NCBI GenBank assembly: GCA_015067945.1
Contig: SVLM01000007.1
Span: 19,778-83,777, forward strand
Direction: 5' to 3'
Source: Oscillospiraceae bacterium
GTDB taxonomy: Bacteria > Bacillota > Clostridia > Oscillospirales > Oscillospiraceae
Length of the DNA: 64,000 nucleotides
Shown here: positions 36,075 through 47,071 of the stretch, piece by piece
Position numbering within the stretch: position 1 is the first letter of the stretch
Layout of the letters: each line of letters starts with the position of its first letter
Translations under genes and position numbers: made by a program
The notes under the pieces: model-generated
Database searches by the model: none
The model's input: the letters and a program-made list of their open reading frames with translations, nothing else
What the model was told of the DNA's origin: nothing

Positions 36075-37871
36075 ATGTTCTGTGAAAAATGTGGTGCCCA
36101 GGTTGAAAACGACAGCAAATTCTGTCTGAACTGCGGCTCCCCCGTTACTCCCCAGGCCGCCCCGGTGGCTGCTGCCGCCCCTGCAGGCCCCTCCGCCATG
36201 GCCAAGTTCTTCTCCAACAAGAAGAATGTGACCATCACCGCTATTGTCGCCGCCGTGTTGGTGGTCGCAATCGTGGCAATTATCATTGTTGCTTCTCTCC
36301 CCAAGCCGATCTACATGGACGATTACATGAAGATCGAATACTCCGGCCTTGACGGCATGGGTCATGCCTACATGACCGGCGACGGCGAAAAACTGAGAGA
36401 AGACCTGAAGAAGCATATGTCCGAAGCCGAGCTTGAGGTTATGATGACCCGGTTGATGAAGCAGGGCATGACCTTCGAGCTGACCAAGACCGACGAGCTG
36501 TCCAACGGTGAAAAGATTCCTCTTCTGCTGGAAGTGGATAACGACATCGCAAAGGAATACGGCGTCGTATTCAAGCTCAGAAGCGATACCACCACCGTCA
36601 GCGGTCTGAAGGCATCCACCCTTTTGGATCTGTTTGCCGATCTGGTCATTACATACGAGGGCTACGCTCCCAACGCTTATGTTCAGGTGGAGACCAAGTC
36701 CGACAACGCATTTATCAAGGAATACGTCAACTACAGCGTTTCCAATGGCTACAATCTTGAAGAAGGCGATACCTTTACCATAGAGGCTTACTTCTCCAAT
36801 TCCGTTGCCGAGGATCAGGGCTACCTGATCAAGGAAACCACCAGAGAGTACATCGCCACCGATGTACCCGTTCCCGTGGAGCTGGATCTGTTTGCCGACC
36901 TGGAGATCACCTACACCGGCTGTGAGCCCTACGCCAAGGTAACCGTTACCTCCAAGTCCACCAACGAGTTCATTCAAAACTATGTTTCCTACTATGTCTC
37001 CAACGGCAAGAACCTGAGCGAAGGCGATGTGTTCACCGTCAATGCCAGCTACTCTTCCTACACCGCTGAGCAGCAGGGCTACATCATCAATGCAGACTCC
37101 AAGGAGTACACCGCCACCAACCTGCCCGAGCCTGTGGAGCTGAATGTCTTCGACCATGTGGAGGTCATCTTCACCGGTATCGAAGGCAAGGGCAAGGCTA
37201 CCTATAAGGTCGTCACCGACGATGTGTTTGTCAAGAACTATGTCCGCTTCCAGTTCAACAAGTCCTCTAACCTGACGGAAGGCGAGACCATCGCCCTGAT
37301 CTACTCTGTCGTCAGCTATGTGGATCCTCTGGAATACGGCTATACACTCAGCGAGACCACCTCCAAGAACTTCACCGTGCCTGCACTGGGTAAGAACCTC
37401 ACCAACTTCACCGACCTGAGCAGCGAAGAGCAGACCCGCGTGATGGATTACGTCCTGAAAGAGGCTGAGGGTTATCTGACCAAGGAAGGTGCTGCTGCCT
37501 CCGGTCTGACCCTGTACAACACCGGCTATTCTGCCGGCAACCAGCTGAGCAACGCCACTTCCCTGTCCAACCTGACGCTCGACTCTGTGATCTACGGCCA
37601 GCAGGGCAGCTGGGTCACCACCGATTACCTGGTGTTTGTGGTTACCGTGGACATCGCCGGTCACCCCAATCTCCCCGCTACCAACGGCAGTGCTACTGGT
37701 CACTACTACTTCTATCTGTCCAGCCCCATTGTGAAAGCCGACGGCACGCTGGAAAATGATCTGGAAAGCAGCCTGGTCCGTGGCAATTACTGCTATAAGA
37801 GCTACGAAGATCTGTGCGAATTCTATCTTGACAACTTTAAAAACCAGGTTGTTTTCGAACCGAACGCCTGA
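36075..37871 (+). CDS. zinc-ribbon domain protein with TM and tandem extracellular repeats
   Basis: MFCEKCGAQVENDSKFCLNCGSPVTP; TM; repeats of YVxYxVSNGxNLxEGDxFTV type. Confidence 0.85.
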   Translation: MFCEKCGAQVENDSKFCLNCGSPVTPQAAPVAAAAPAGPSAMAKFFSNKKNVTITAIVAAVLVVAIVAIIIVASLPKPIYMDDYMKIEYSGLDGMGHAYMTGDGEKLREDLKKHMSEAELEVMMTRLMKQGMTFELTKTDELSNGEKIPLLLEVDNDIAKEYGVVFKLRSDTTTVSGLKASTLLDLFADLVITYEGYAPNAYVQVETKSDNAFIKEYVNYSVSNGYNLEEGDTFTIEAYFSNSVAEDQGYLIKETTREYIATDVPVPVELDLFADLEITYTGCEPYAKVTVTSKSTNEFIQNYVSYYVSNGKNLSEGDVFTVNASYSSYTAEQQGYIINADSKEYTATNLPEPVELNVFDHVEVIFTGIEGKGKATYKVVTDDVFVKNYVRFQFNKSSNLTEGETIALIYSVVSYVDPLEYGYTLSETTSKNFTVPALGKNLTNFTDLSSEEQTRVMDYVLKEAEGYLTKEGAAASGLTLYNTGYSAGNQLSNATSLSNLTLDSVIYGQQGSWVTTDYLVFVVTVDIAGHPNLPATNGSATGHYYFYLSSPIVKADGTLENDLESSLVRGNYCYKSYEDLCEFYLDNFKNQVVFEPNA

Positions 37872-37895
37872 TTGAATTGAAAGGAGAAAACCAAT

Positions 37896-38702
37896 ATGTT
37901 CTGTAAGTATTGTGGAAATGAAGTTCCCGACGGTTACGTATGTAACTGCCCCGAGGCCGCCGCTGCCCGTGCAGCCGCTGAAGCTCCCGTAGCCACTGCT
38001 GCTCCTGCAGCTCCCGCTGCAAGCCCCGTTGGCGATGCCTTCAAGGCTCTGCCCACTTCCGCCAAGTCTCTGCTGGCCAACACCGAAGGCCCCGGCACCA
38101 ATGTGATCACCGGTGCTATCTACGCTGCCGGCAGCCTGATCCTGAACATCCTGGCATGGGTGCTGATCGTTGCCGGTCTGCTGGGCAGCCTGAAGAGCGA
38201 AGTCGGTAACATGGCATGGGATTACATGAAGAAGATGTTCGATGGCATCTACGGCTATGCTGTTCTGGGCGGTCTGTGGACCTGCGTGATCCCCATCGCT
38301 CTGTCCATTGGCATCATCGTTGTCGGTCAGCTGATCCGCAAGGAGAAGGTCGACATCATCCCCGCTTTCACCACCGCCGCCAGCATCAGTGTTGCTCCCT
38401 CCGTGGTCTTCCTGGTTGGTGCCCTGTTCACCACCTTCCTGGGTGGCGTTGGCGTGTTCCTGATCCTGGTCGGCATCATCATGGCTATGGCTTCCAACTA
38501 CAAGCTGATCGCTAAGTTCGTTGCCAACACCAATGGCTTCATCGGTGGCTTGATCACTGCTGCTATTATTGCTGTTGTGATTGCCCTGATGGCTTGGGTT
38601 GTTTCCGGTGTTCTGACCGGTTATGTCGAGGGCCCCATGGCTGAGAACCTGGGTGCCGGTATTGAAGACATTCTGGGTCTGATTCTGGGCGGCGGCTTCT
38701 GA
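37896..38702 (+). CDS. zinc-ribbon polytopic membrane protein
   Basis: MFCKYCGNEVPDGYVCNC..., Ala-rich linker, ~5 TM segments. Confidence 0.8.
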   Translation: MFCKYCGNEVPDGYVCNCPEAAAARAAAEAPVATAAPAAPAASPVGDAFKALPTSAKSLLANTEGPGTNVITGAIYAAGSLILNILAWVLIVAGLLGSLKSEVGNMAWDYMKKMFDGIYGYAVLGGLWTCVIPIALSIGIIVVGQLIRKEKVDIIPAFTTAASISVAPSVVFLVGALFTTFLGGVGVFLILVGIIMAMASNYKLIAKFVANTNGFIGGLITAAIIAVVIALMAWVVSGVLTGYVEGPMAENLGAGIEDILGLILGGGF

Positions 38703-38722
38703 TTATCTCACCTTAATATCAC

Positions 38723-38760
38723 AAAGCAGCCTTTCCCGGTTGGGAAAGGCTGCTTGTTTT
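38723..38760 (+). terminator. terminator
   Basis: AAGCAGCCTTTCCCGGTTGGGAAAGGCTGCTTGTTTT. Confidence 0.75.
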
Positions 38761-38769
38761 TATTATTCC

Positions 38770-40748
38770 TTAAGGCAGATACTGGGCAAAGAACAGTTCG
38801 CTGCGATTGTTTGTATCAAAGAGGTTATTATACTGAATATACCGATACTTTCTCAGCCACTCCGCTTCTATGCCGGATGCCTCCTGATAGGGAACGAATT
38901 TTTTCAGACTTGGTGAATAGAAGCCGTGGGCATTCATGGCAGGAATCGCATTCTCCACATCGGACAGAAATTGGTAATACGGAGGCAAATCCATATCGGC
39001 AGCCTCGAACAGATACAACGGCAGGTAATTCAGGCTTGTACCGGATACTTCCTTCTCCTCGATATCGTAGTTCGCCCACACAAAGAACGGTACTTTATAC
39101 TGGAGCATCCGCTCATCCAATGTTTCAAAGGATCCGCCGTGGATCTGCTCATAAAGCTCATTTTCCACGCTGGGGAAATGATCGCCAAAGAACACCAAAA
39201 CCGTCTTTTCCTCGGATTTCTCCAATTCAGAGATCAAATATTCCAAAGCCTTGTCAGATTCATGCAGCACAGATAAATATTGCTCTGCCCGGGGATATTC
39301 TTCACCATAGCCTTCCAGCTTGATGGTTTGCTCGTAGTTCTCGCCAACATACTTATAGCCGCCATGGTTTTGCATGGTGATGCCAAAAATAAAGGCAGGC
39401 TCTTTAGAATCGCTTTCTGCCAGTTTGCCCAGCACATACTCATACATTTCCCGGTCGCTGATCCAGTTTCTCAGCATATTCTCTTTGGGATAGTCCTCCT
39501 CAAACGTGCTGAGGCCAAATCCCAGCCGGGGATACACATTGGGTCTGTTCCAGTTTTTCGCCAGGCAGGGATGGGTGGCCATGCAATCATAACCGTAGGA
39601 CTCCAAAAGCCAGGTCAGCGAGAAAGTATCTGTGCGAATATACTGCTGATACGGCACGCTGCCCATGGGCAATGTGCCCATGGAGACGCCGGTGAGAAAT
39701 TCAAATTCGGAGTTTGCTGTAGAGCCGCCGTAGGCCGATGCATAGGCATAGCCGCGAATCGTGTTTTCCGTGAGAGAATCGTAAAACGGCAGCACCGGCT
39801 GGTTGGTTTGCAGACCATCTCCAAGCACCCGAAAATCCACAAAGGACTCATTCATAATGACGATAATATTTGGTCTTTCCTCCGCCGGGTCAGCATCCTG
39901 CCGGTAAGGCTCCTCGATAGCCCCTATTTCATCCTTGGAATAGCCATCCGGTGCGGTAATGAACGCATCACGAATACTGGCGATATAGTTCACATAGAAG
40001 CCGTTCATCGTGCTTCCTGATGTATTGAAGCTGCATGTTTCTACCTTCCATGCACCCAAAACCACAATTACCAGCAGTGCGATGCCGGGGATCACACTCA
40101 GCCAGCGGAAGCGGCTGCGTTTACGGTCAAGGCTGTCACCAAACGAGAACTGACAAAGCAGCATCAGTGTCAAAACACCGGCTCCCAAAGCCATGCGGAA
40201 GGTGATCACCGGAGCATACTCCCCTACGACTTCCAACGCCGTTCCCAGTGCGTACAAATCGGAAAACAGCATATCCCGCCCCCGGAATTGCCATACATAG
40301 CAATTGATCACCGCAATAGCAAACAGAAGTAACGCCGTAATACTGACTGACAGTTTCCATCTTCCGATGCACGCAAAAAGCAGGCAAAACAGTGCAAAAA
40401 TAAAGGCAATATTCAGAACAATCAGCTTTTTCTCCATCAGCCAGATCGTAATGGTATCCAGTGCGGTCCAGCTCCATAAAAGCACACCGCAGGCCACCGC
40501 CAGACTCCAGCACGCGTTGAGAGCGTAATGCACCACCGACTTATGGGCAGTGATATCCACCGCTCCCACAAAGGCAAACAGCAAAAACATCGGAATTGCC
40601 AAAATGGCCGGATTGCTGATTTTTGGGGTGCCCTCAAGGAAGCTGTTGCGAAGAATCACCATTGCCATGGCGAAGATGCCGCCCAGCAGAAGGCTGATTC
40701 CGAATTTTACCGACTTGAGGGAGAATTTAAACGAAATATAGGATTTCA
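38770..40748 (-). CDS. LTA synthase family protein (sulfatase-type)
   Basis: ERPNIIVIMNESFVDFRVLG..., YASAYGGSTANSEFEFLTG, FFGDHFPS; probable TTG start with GGAGGG RBS. Confidence 0.9.
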
Positions 40749-40963
40749 AAGCATACCCTCCGAGATTGTTTGGTCTTCCCGCCACAAAAGAACCATCAGA
40801 TTTATTCTAATGTTAGCATAGTCTCTTCCATTTTACAACCTTTTTCCCCATATTCCCTGCCCAAACACCCCATCATCCGGAAAACAGTACATTTTATATT
40901 GACGAAAATAGACCCAAATAGTAAAATATAAATAGGTTTTTATAACAGAAAGGAGACACTCCC

Positions 40964-42373
40964 ATGAGCAAGCACGCCCAAAAGTCAATTTGTAAAGCAC
41001 TCTCCTTATTAATCATCGCCGCACTGATTTTCATGTCCTTTGCGGCCTGTTCCCCCTCCGATTCCAAGCCCGCCTCCACTTCCACCCTGAACGGCATTTC
41101 CCTCGGGGACTTCTCTATCGTTTATGCCGACGAAAGCTACGGTTACAACGAGCGGGCAGCCCAGTACATCCAGTCCGAAATTGCCAGCCGCACCGGCCTG
41201 AATCTTGCTGTGCTGAAGGACAGCGATGCCACCTCCGGCACCTATGAGATCGTGGTGGGCGACACCTCCCGGGACATCTCCTCCCGCTTAGAGCCGGTGG
41301 CTGACAGTGTTCAGTTTAACATTCTGGCAGAGGATACCCAGATTGCAATGGAGGGCGAGTATTTCGTCATCGCCGCTGCGGCGTATTACTTTGTGAACAC
41401 CTACATTCCCGAAAACAACCACAATGCCGAGATTCCCAAGGAAGTTACCACCCATGAACCCATTGTGGAATCCCCGGATAACTACATCCTCATGATCGGC
41501 GACGGCATGGGCCCCAACCAAACCCTGCTGTTTGAGGCCATGACCAACAACCGGGAATTTGGCCACGGTGAAGACACCTTCTTCGGCTATTATCTGCCCT
41601 ACTCCGGCTTCCACAGGACCGGATCCTTGACCGGTGTGACCGACAGTGCCGCCGGCGGTACTGCCCTGGCCTGCGGCATCAAGACCATCAATTACTATGT
41701 GGGTCAGGACAAAGATCACAACCCCGTCCAGTCCATTACCGAGCTGGCAGGCTCTTTGGGCATGGCCACCGCAGTCATGTCCACCGAGGCCAATACCGGT
41801 GCAACCCCTGCCGCCTTCTCCGCCCACGCAGACGACAGAGAGCTTTCCTCCGACATCATCCCCAGCCAAGCTCAGCTGAAGCAGACATACGGCACCATCA
41901 TTGAGTGCGGCTATGACTATTACAACACCAATGGCGTAAAGAATATCTGCAAAAAAGTGACCAACACTCTCAACACCTTGAGCGAGGATTCCGACGGTTT
42001 CTTCATGATGTACGAGGAGGCCCATACCGATAAGCACAGCCACACAAACGACATCGCCAAGGCCTATGATGCCATGATCCGGTTCAACCGTGTGATCGCC
42101 GTGGTGATGGAATACGCCTTCTATCACCCCAACACCTTGGTCATCATCACCGCTGACCACGAAACCGGCGGCTTGACCGAACAGGACGGTAGCTTTGTAT
42201 ATACCTCCGAAGAGCACACCGGAGTGGATGTACCCGTATTCGCTTACGGCGTCGGCGGGGAGCTGTTCCACGGAAAGACCATTGAAAATGTTCAGATTCC
42301 CATGACCCTCGCCAGCTTTATGGGTGTTAACGATTTCGGTGACCAGACCACCTTCAAGCCTTTGGCGGAATAA
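40964..42373 (+). CDS. alkaline phosphatase, lipoprotein
   Basis: LIFMSFAACS lipobox; ILMIGDGMGPNQ, VTDSAAGGTALACG, VIITADHETGG. Confidence 0.93.
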   Translation: MSKHAQKSICKALSLLIIAALIFMSFAACSPSDSKPASTSTLNGISLGDFSIVYADESYGYNERAAQYIQSEIASRTGLNLAVLKDSDATSGTYEIVVGDTSRDISSRLEPVADSVQFNILAEDTQIAMEGEYFVIAAAAYYFVNTYIPENNHNAEIPKEVTTHEPIVESPDNYILMIGDGMGPNQTLLFEAMTNNREFGHGEDTFFGYYLPYSGFHRTGSLTGVTDSAAGGTALACGIKTINYYVGQDKDHNPVQSITELAGSLGMATAVMSTEANTGATPAAFSAHADDRELSSDIIPSQAQLKQTYGTIIECGYDYYNTNGVKNICKKVTNTLNTLSEDSDGFFMMYEEAHTDKHSHTNDIAKAYDAMIRFNRVIAVVMEYAFYHPNTLVIITADHETGGLTEQDGSFVYTSEEHTGVDVPVFAYGVGGELFHGKTIENVQIPMTLASFMGVNDFGDQTTFKPLAE

Positions 42374-42400
42374 CGAAGCCAACAAGCAAAGATATAAACC

Positions 42401-42437
42401 AAGACCTCCGGCTTAAGGTTAAGCCGGAGGTCTTTTT
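42401..42437. terminator. terminator
   Basis: AAGACCTCCGGCTTAAGGTTAAGCCGGAGGTCTTTTTTT. Confidence 0.75.
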
Positions 42438-42451
42438 TTATCCTATAAAAA

Positions 42452-43432
42452 TCAGACAGTGAGAACTACCTTACCCACATTCTGGCCCTTGTACAGAATA
42501 TCATGGGCGGCCTCTGCCTCCTGTATGGGCAGGACCTTATAAATGGTGGGCTTGACCTCACCGGTGGCAACCTTGGGCCACACATCCCGAACCAGGCTGG
42601 CCAGGATCTGAGCCTTCATCTCCGGCGTACGGGAACGCAGGGTGCTGCCGATGATGCGGACATTACGGACATAAATGTTCTTCAAATCGATCTGGGTGAA
42701 CTGACCGGCCAATGCCGCGATCATGATCCAGCGGGCACCGTGAGTCAGATAGTGGATGCACTTGCCCATGATCTCACCGCCCAGGCAGTCAATGGCCACA
42801 TCCACACTGTGACCATTCTCCAGCTCTTCCTTCAGCACCATGGAAATATCTTCCTTGGTGGTAACCACCACTCTGTCAGCATTCAGATGGGTGATGGATG
42901 CGGCGATCTCCTCCGTCAGAACGGTGGTGATCACCCGGACGCCAAAGGCCTTAGCCATAGGAATGATCACGCTTGCCAAGCCGCTGGCACCTGCGTTCAT
43001 CAGCAGTGTGTTGCCGGGCTTGATGTTGCCCTCAATGAACAGATTCAGATAAGCTGTGGCAAAAGCCTCAGGAATTGCCGCAGCCTCCACCATGGAGCAG
43101 TTTTCAGGCACGGGCATCAGCATATCGTACTTCACATTGGCAAACTCCGCGTAACCGCCGCCACCGAGCAAAGCACAGACCTTGTCGCCAATTTTCCAAT
43201 TGGACTTCTTAGCAGCTTCTTCGCCCACTTCCACAATGGTACCGGCGATTTCCAGACCCATCCATTCCGGACAACCGGGAGGGGGCGGATAGTCACCTTC
43301 ACGCTGCATCAGGTCAGCACGGTTCAAAGCGGCTGCCTCGATCTTAACGAGGCAATCCTCCTTGCCACAAATGGGATTGGGAACATTGTCCCAACGCAAA
43401 GAACGGTCATCATTTACGAGAATCGCTTTCAT
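42452..43432 (-). CDS. zinc-binding/quinone-oxidoreductase-like dehydrogenase
   Basis: AALNRADLMQREGDYPPPPGCPEWMGLEIAGTIVEVGE; MDR fold. Confidence 0.92.
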   Translation of the reverse strand: MKAILVNDDRSLRWDNVPNPICGKEDCLVKIEAAALNRADLMQREGDYPPPPGCPEWMGLEIAGTIVEVGEEAAKKSNWKIGDKVCALLGGGGYAEFANVKYDMLMPVPENCSMVEAAAIPEAFATAYLNLFIEGNIKPGNTLLMNAGASGLASVIIPMAKAFGVRVITTVLTEEIAASITHLNADRVVVTTKEDISMVLKEELENGHSVDVAIDCLGGEIMGKCIHYLTHGARWIMIAALAGQFTQIDLKNIYVRNVRIIGSTLRSRTPEMKAQILASLVRDVWPKVATGEVKPTIYKVLPIQEAEAAHDILYKGQNVGKVVLTV

Positions 43433-44115
43433 ACACTCAATTCCTTTCTTGTTTTAAATAGAATTCCGGTTTGAATACCGGGATCATGAGATAACAGAAT
43501 TTGATACTGGGAAGTTCCATACTTCTCCAGGAACTCCAGAGATTTTTGGGGATCGTGGCTGACCCCCGTGGGAATGTGCCGGTGGATGCAAACCGGCAAA
43601 TAGCATTCATCGCCGCCAAACACCAGACACCCTTGCGGTGTGCTGAGCAGTGCAATGCTGGAACCCACGCTGTGTCCGCCGATTTTTAAGACCTTGACGC
43701 AATCGGCAACGATGCATTCCTCCGCAAAGGAAACCACGACAGTTTCCGGGTGGATGTAGGAGTGATCCTTGCGGTACTCCTCTTCCTGAATGTAGATCAC
43801 CGCATTCGGAAAATGGTGAACACCCTGAATATGATCATGGTGGGCGTGGGTTATGATCACATCTGTGATCTGCTCAGGCCGGATGCCGTAGCTGCAAAGT
43901 GCAGTGGCGGGAGATACATGGTCTGCCAATACAAATCCGGGCAGGTCATCACATCCGGCATCAATGAGTATTTTTCTATCCCCTATTTCGATCAGGTAAA
44001 GTAGAAATCCGATAGAATGTACGGTGTTGGGATCACCGCCGGACAGCACCATACTCTCCAACATCGTCGACCGGCCATAGCATATCCCATGGACAGTCAA
44101 TTTTTCACATTTCAC
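43429..44115 (-). CDS. MBL-fold metallo-hydrolase (N-acyl homoserine lactonase-like family)
   Basis: ILIDAGCDD, VIITHAHHDHIQGVHHFPNA, GHSVGSSIALL; probable GTG start overlapping upstream stop. Confidence 0.85.
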   Translation of the reverse strand: MKCEKLTVHGICYGRSTMLESMVLSGGDPNTVHSIGFLLYLIEIGDRKILIDAGCDDLPGFVLADHVSPATALCSYGIRPEQITDVIITHAHHDHIQGVHHFPNAVIYIQEEEYRKDHSYIHPETVVVSFAEECIVADCVKVLKIGGHSVGSSIALLSTPQGCLVFGGDECYLPVCIHRHIPTGVSHDPQKSLEFLEKYGTSQYQILLSHDPGIQTGILFKTRKELSV

Positions 44116-45094
44116 AGCACTGCAATACCAGCTTGTACAAAGCAAGCTCATAGTCGTAGGTATAGGGATTTTCCTTTTCGCCCTTAACCATATAACCAAA
44201 GGTTTCCATCATACAGCCGTAGCGGGTAAATTTCTCGCTGCGGTAGGAAGTGATCTGGGTGCCGCTGGGGCCGGGGATGTACTCGGAGCAATCCGTAAAC
44301 TGTCCGCCCTCCGGGGGCCGGATCTCCAGGGGCTTGATCTCTACTGTACCCCTGCTGCCGCTGATCTCCAGCTGGCGGCGGTTAAATCCGCCATATTCCG
44401 TACAGCAGGCCTTGGCAACGGACACGCCGCCCTCATACTCCAGAACAAACATACTCAAGTCCTTGGATGTAACGCCTTCCACACCCGTGGATCGGGTATA
44501 GGAGGTAATCTTCTTCGGCATACCCTGCAGCTGCACGATCAGGTCGATCAGGTGGCAGGTCAGATAAAAGCTCATGCCACCGGGCAGAGTTTCCATCCAC
44601 TGCCGTTTTTCAGGCTTCAGATGGGTATTCATCTGGGCGTTGACCGAAAAAATTTCACCAAACTCCCCTGCCTTGGCCCGGGCAAGGATCTTACTGATAA
44701 TGGGGTTGTAGCGGTACATATAGCCCAGGTGAAGCACCAAGTCCTTACTGCGTACCAGCTCGATCAGTGCCTCAAAATCTGCCAGGTGGAAGCCACCGGG
44801 CTTGTCCATATGGATATGCTTGCCCGCCTGAGCCGCAAGGGTTGCATATTTGACCAGGTTCACTTCCTCGGTTTCGATCACCACTGCCTGAATGGTGGGA
44901 TCTCCCAGAATCTCCTCCAGCGACAGCTCCTTCGCACCGGCAAAGAATGGCAGGAAGTGATCAAAACGACCCCGTTCAGTCTCAGGGATGTGATATCCCG
45001 CCACCTCAAACATTTCCGGCAGCTCCTGCAGGGTTTGAAAGATATCGCAGTGATCGTGACCAATGCCGATTTGGGCAATTTTTACCTTGTTCAT
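44105..45094 (-). CDS. Gfo/Idh/MocA family oxidoreductase
   Basis: MNKVKIAQIGIGHDHCDIF..., AAQAGKHIHMDKPGGF; ATGA overlap with upstream CDS. Confidence 0.9.
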   Translation of the reverse strand: MNKVKIAQIGIGHDHCDIFQTLQELPEMFEVAGYHIPETERGRFDHFLPFFAGAKELSLEEILGDPTIQAVVIETEEVNLVKYATLAAQAGKHIHMDKPGGFHLADFEALIELVRSKDLVLHLGYMYRYNPIISKILARAKAGEFGEIFSVNAQMNTHLKPEKRQWMETLPGGMSFYLTCHLIDLIVQLQGMPKKITSYTRSTGVEGVTSKDLSMFVLEYEGGVSVAKACCTEYGGFNRRQLEISGSRGTVEIKPLEIRPPEGGQFTDCSEYIPGPSGTQITSYRSEKFTRYGCMMETFGYMVKGEKENPYTYDYELALYKLVLQCCEM

Positions 45095-46110
45095 ACCAGC
45101 TTGCTCCAATCAAATTGTACCAGCGGGAAGGTCTTTTCCGTAGCCAGCCGGTGATAGACCTCCGGGGCATTTTTGGGTGCATGCACCTCCGCCACCATAG
45201 AGGTAAAATCCAGCCGGCCTGCCAGCACCAGCTTCTGCAGTGCCTTCATATCGTCCATCGTGGTCCACATGCCGGGATAAGACTCCATCTGGGGACGGGC
45301 GTTGGTGTGGGCACCGATCATGGTAATGCCGGGGGCATGGACTTTTCTGTAGTAATCGATGGTAAAATCCGAATTCCGGGTGCATCCCAGCAGGGCAACC
45401 CGGCCAAACTTTGCCATGCAATCCAGTACCGTATCCAAGGCCTTGCCGTTACCGGTGACCTCAATGGCAACATTAACACCGCCGCCGGTAATGGTCTTAA
45501 CCTTCTGTGCAAACTCAGGTTCAAAGGGATCCAGTGCATAGTCCGCACCCAGCAGCAATGCCTCCTCCCGCTTCTGGGGAACGGGATCCACCGCGATCAC
45601 CGGTGCCGCACCGGCAGCACGCAGGAGCTTCACCGCCATCATGCCCAGAATGCCCATGCCCATAACAATGGCACTTTCGCCGATTTCCAAACGGCACTTC
45701 CGAATGGCAGCCAGAGGGAAGGTGGCGATATGCCAGATGGCTGCCTCCTGGAAGGTGATGCCATCATCCAATTTACACAGGTTCTTTTCTTCCACTTCCA
45801 AATATTGGCTGTGTGTGGTGTGGAGCATGGCCACCCGATCCCCGGGCATGACAGCGGTCACGCCTTCGCCCACACTAAGTACGATGCCAGAGGTAGAATA
45901 GCCGCTTCTTCGGGGAAAAACGACCTCCTTTTGCACCTTCGACGGACTGACGTTGGGGTCGCCGGTGAGATTTGCCCGCTCAGTTCCGCTGCTGACAGTG
46001 GAAAATGCGGTCTGCACGATGACCTTTCCGGGAGCGGGGTGCATATCAAAGGCTTCCTCGATCAACTCTGCAGTGTTCACCCGGGTGAACACAATGGATT
46101 TTCTGCACAT
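45091..46110 (-). CDS. zinc-dependent alcohol dehydrogenase-like (MDR) protein
   Basis: STVSSGTERANLTG, VGEGVTAVMPGDRVAML, SAIVMGMGILGMMAVKLLRAAGAAPVIAVD. Confidence 0.88.
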   Translation of the reverse strand: MCRKSIVFTRVNTAELIEEAFDMHPAPGKVIVQTAFSTVSSGTERANLTGDPNVSPSKVQKEVVFPRRSGYSTSGIVLSVGEGVTAVMPGDRVAMLHTTHSQYLEVEEKNLCKLDDGITFQEAAIWHIATFPLAAIRKCRLEIGESAIVMGMGILGMMAVKLLRAAGAAPVIAVDPVPQKREEALLLGADYALDPFEPEFAQKVKTITGGGVNVAIEVTGNGKALDTVLDCMAKFGRVALLGCTRNSDFTIDYYRKVHAPGITMIGAHTNARPQMESYPGMWTTMDDMKALQKLVLAGRLDFTSMVAEVHAPKNAPEVYHRLATEKTFPLVQFDWSKLV

Positions 46111-46229
46111 GAAATCACGCCTCCCAAGCGTTTTAGTATATCTTCATTATAGCAGGTTGACTGCCGGGATAAAATATGGTATTCTCTAAATAGCAGGTAA
46201 ATTTCTCTACTTTTCAAAGGAATTTGGAC

Positions 46230-46982
46230 ATGAATAATACACAATTCTCGAATAGCTTTAAATTCCGGGTATACCGCTTTGAAAAATATCGGCACACAGA
46301 TATGCGAAGCGGTGCGGAATATCATTTCGTTGCCTGCCTGCGTAAGGGAAGATGCAGGATCGTCACAAAATCCCAAACACTGGATCTGCAGCCGGGGGAT
46401 GTGTTTTACATTCCCAAAAATTTACCCTACCAGTCCTACTGGCAGGGTGATCCGGCCATTGAATTTGCATCCTATGGTTTTCACTATTTCCCCAATGCAG
46501 AGGCACGGGTATACCCCTTGCAGAAAATTCAGGCAACGCCGGAAGATATGGAGCGAATTGACAGGGTGATCCAAAATGGTGAATACTGCAGTGGTGCAAT
46601 TTTTCGGTTTTATGAGCTGCTGAGCAGGTTGCTGCCGGGGATGACCTACATCGCCCAAAACAACCGGGAAGCCTTGCTGATCAAAGCGGAGCAGCGGCTG
46701 CGTGAGAACCCTCACATCAGCATGGGTGAGCTGGCCAAATTCTGCGGCATCAGCGAATCCGGGCTGTATATGGCTTTCAAACGTTCGGCAGACTGTACGC
46801 CCAACGAAATGCGGCAGCGCGTGCTGCTGGAACGGGCAACAGAGCTGCTGGAGCAAACAAATCTTTCCGTCGAGCAGATCAGCGATATGCTGCGGTTCAG
46901 CTCCTCGTCCTATTTCCGAAAAATACTCAAGCAGCATACGGGCCTGACCCCCACTCAGATCCGCAAAGGCTCCTCGATGTAA
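46230..46982 (+). CDS. AraC family transcriptional regulator
   Basis: C-terminal double HTH: LAKFCGISESGLYMAFKRSADCTPNEMRQRVLLERATELLEQTNLSVEQISDMLRFSSSSYFRKILKQHTGLTPTQIRK. Confidence 0.92.
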   Translation: MNNTQFSNSFKFRVYRFEKYRHTDMRSGAEYHFVACLRKGRCRIVTKSQTLDLQPGDVFYIPKNLPYQSYWQGDPAIEFASYGFHYFPNAEARVYPLQKIQATPEDMERIDRVIQNGEYCSGAIFRFYELLSRLLPGMTYIAQNNREALLIKAEQRLRENPHISMGELAKFCGISESGLYMAFKRSADCTPNEMRQRVLLERATELLEQTNLSVEQISDMLRFSSSSYFRKILKQHTGLTPTQIRKGSSM

Positions 46983-47071
46983 CCAAGCGATTCCTATAAG
47001 CCATTTCGGTTACCTTGACAGCCCTAACAATGTATATTATACTGACTTTACCAAATTCAGGGGGTAAGCAT

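Noticed and set aside
35910-37703. 597-aa minus-strand ORF
   Set aside because: Antisense to the zinc-ribbon repeat protein; repeats in it mirror the sense repeats.
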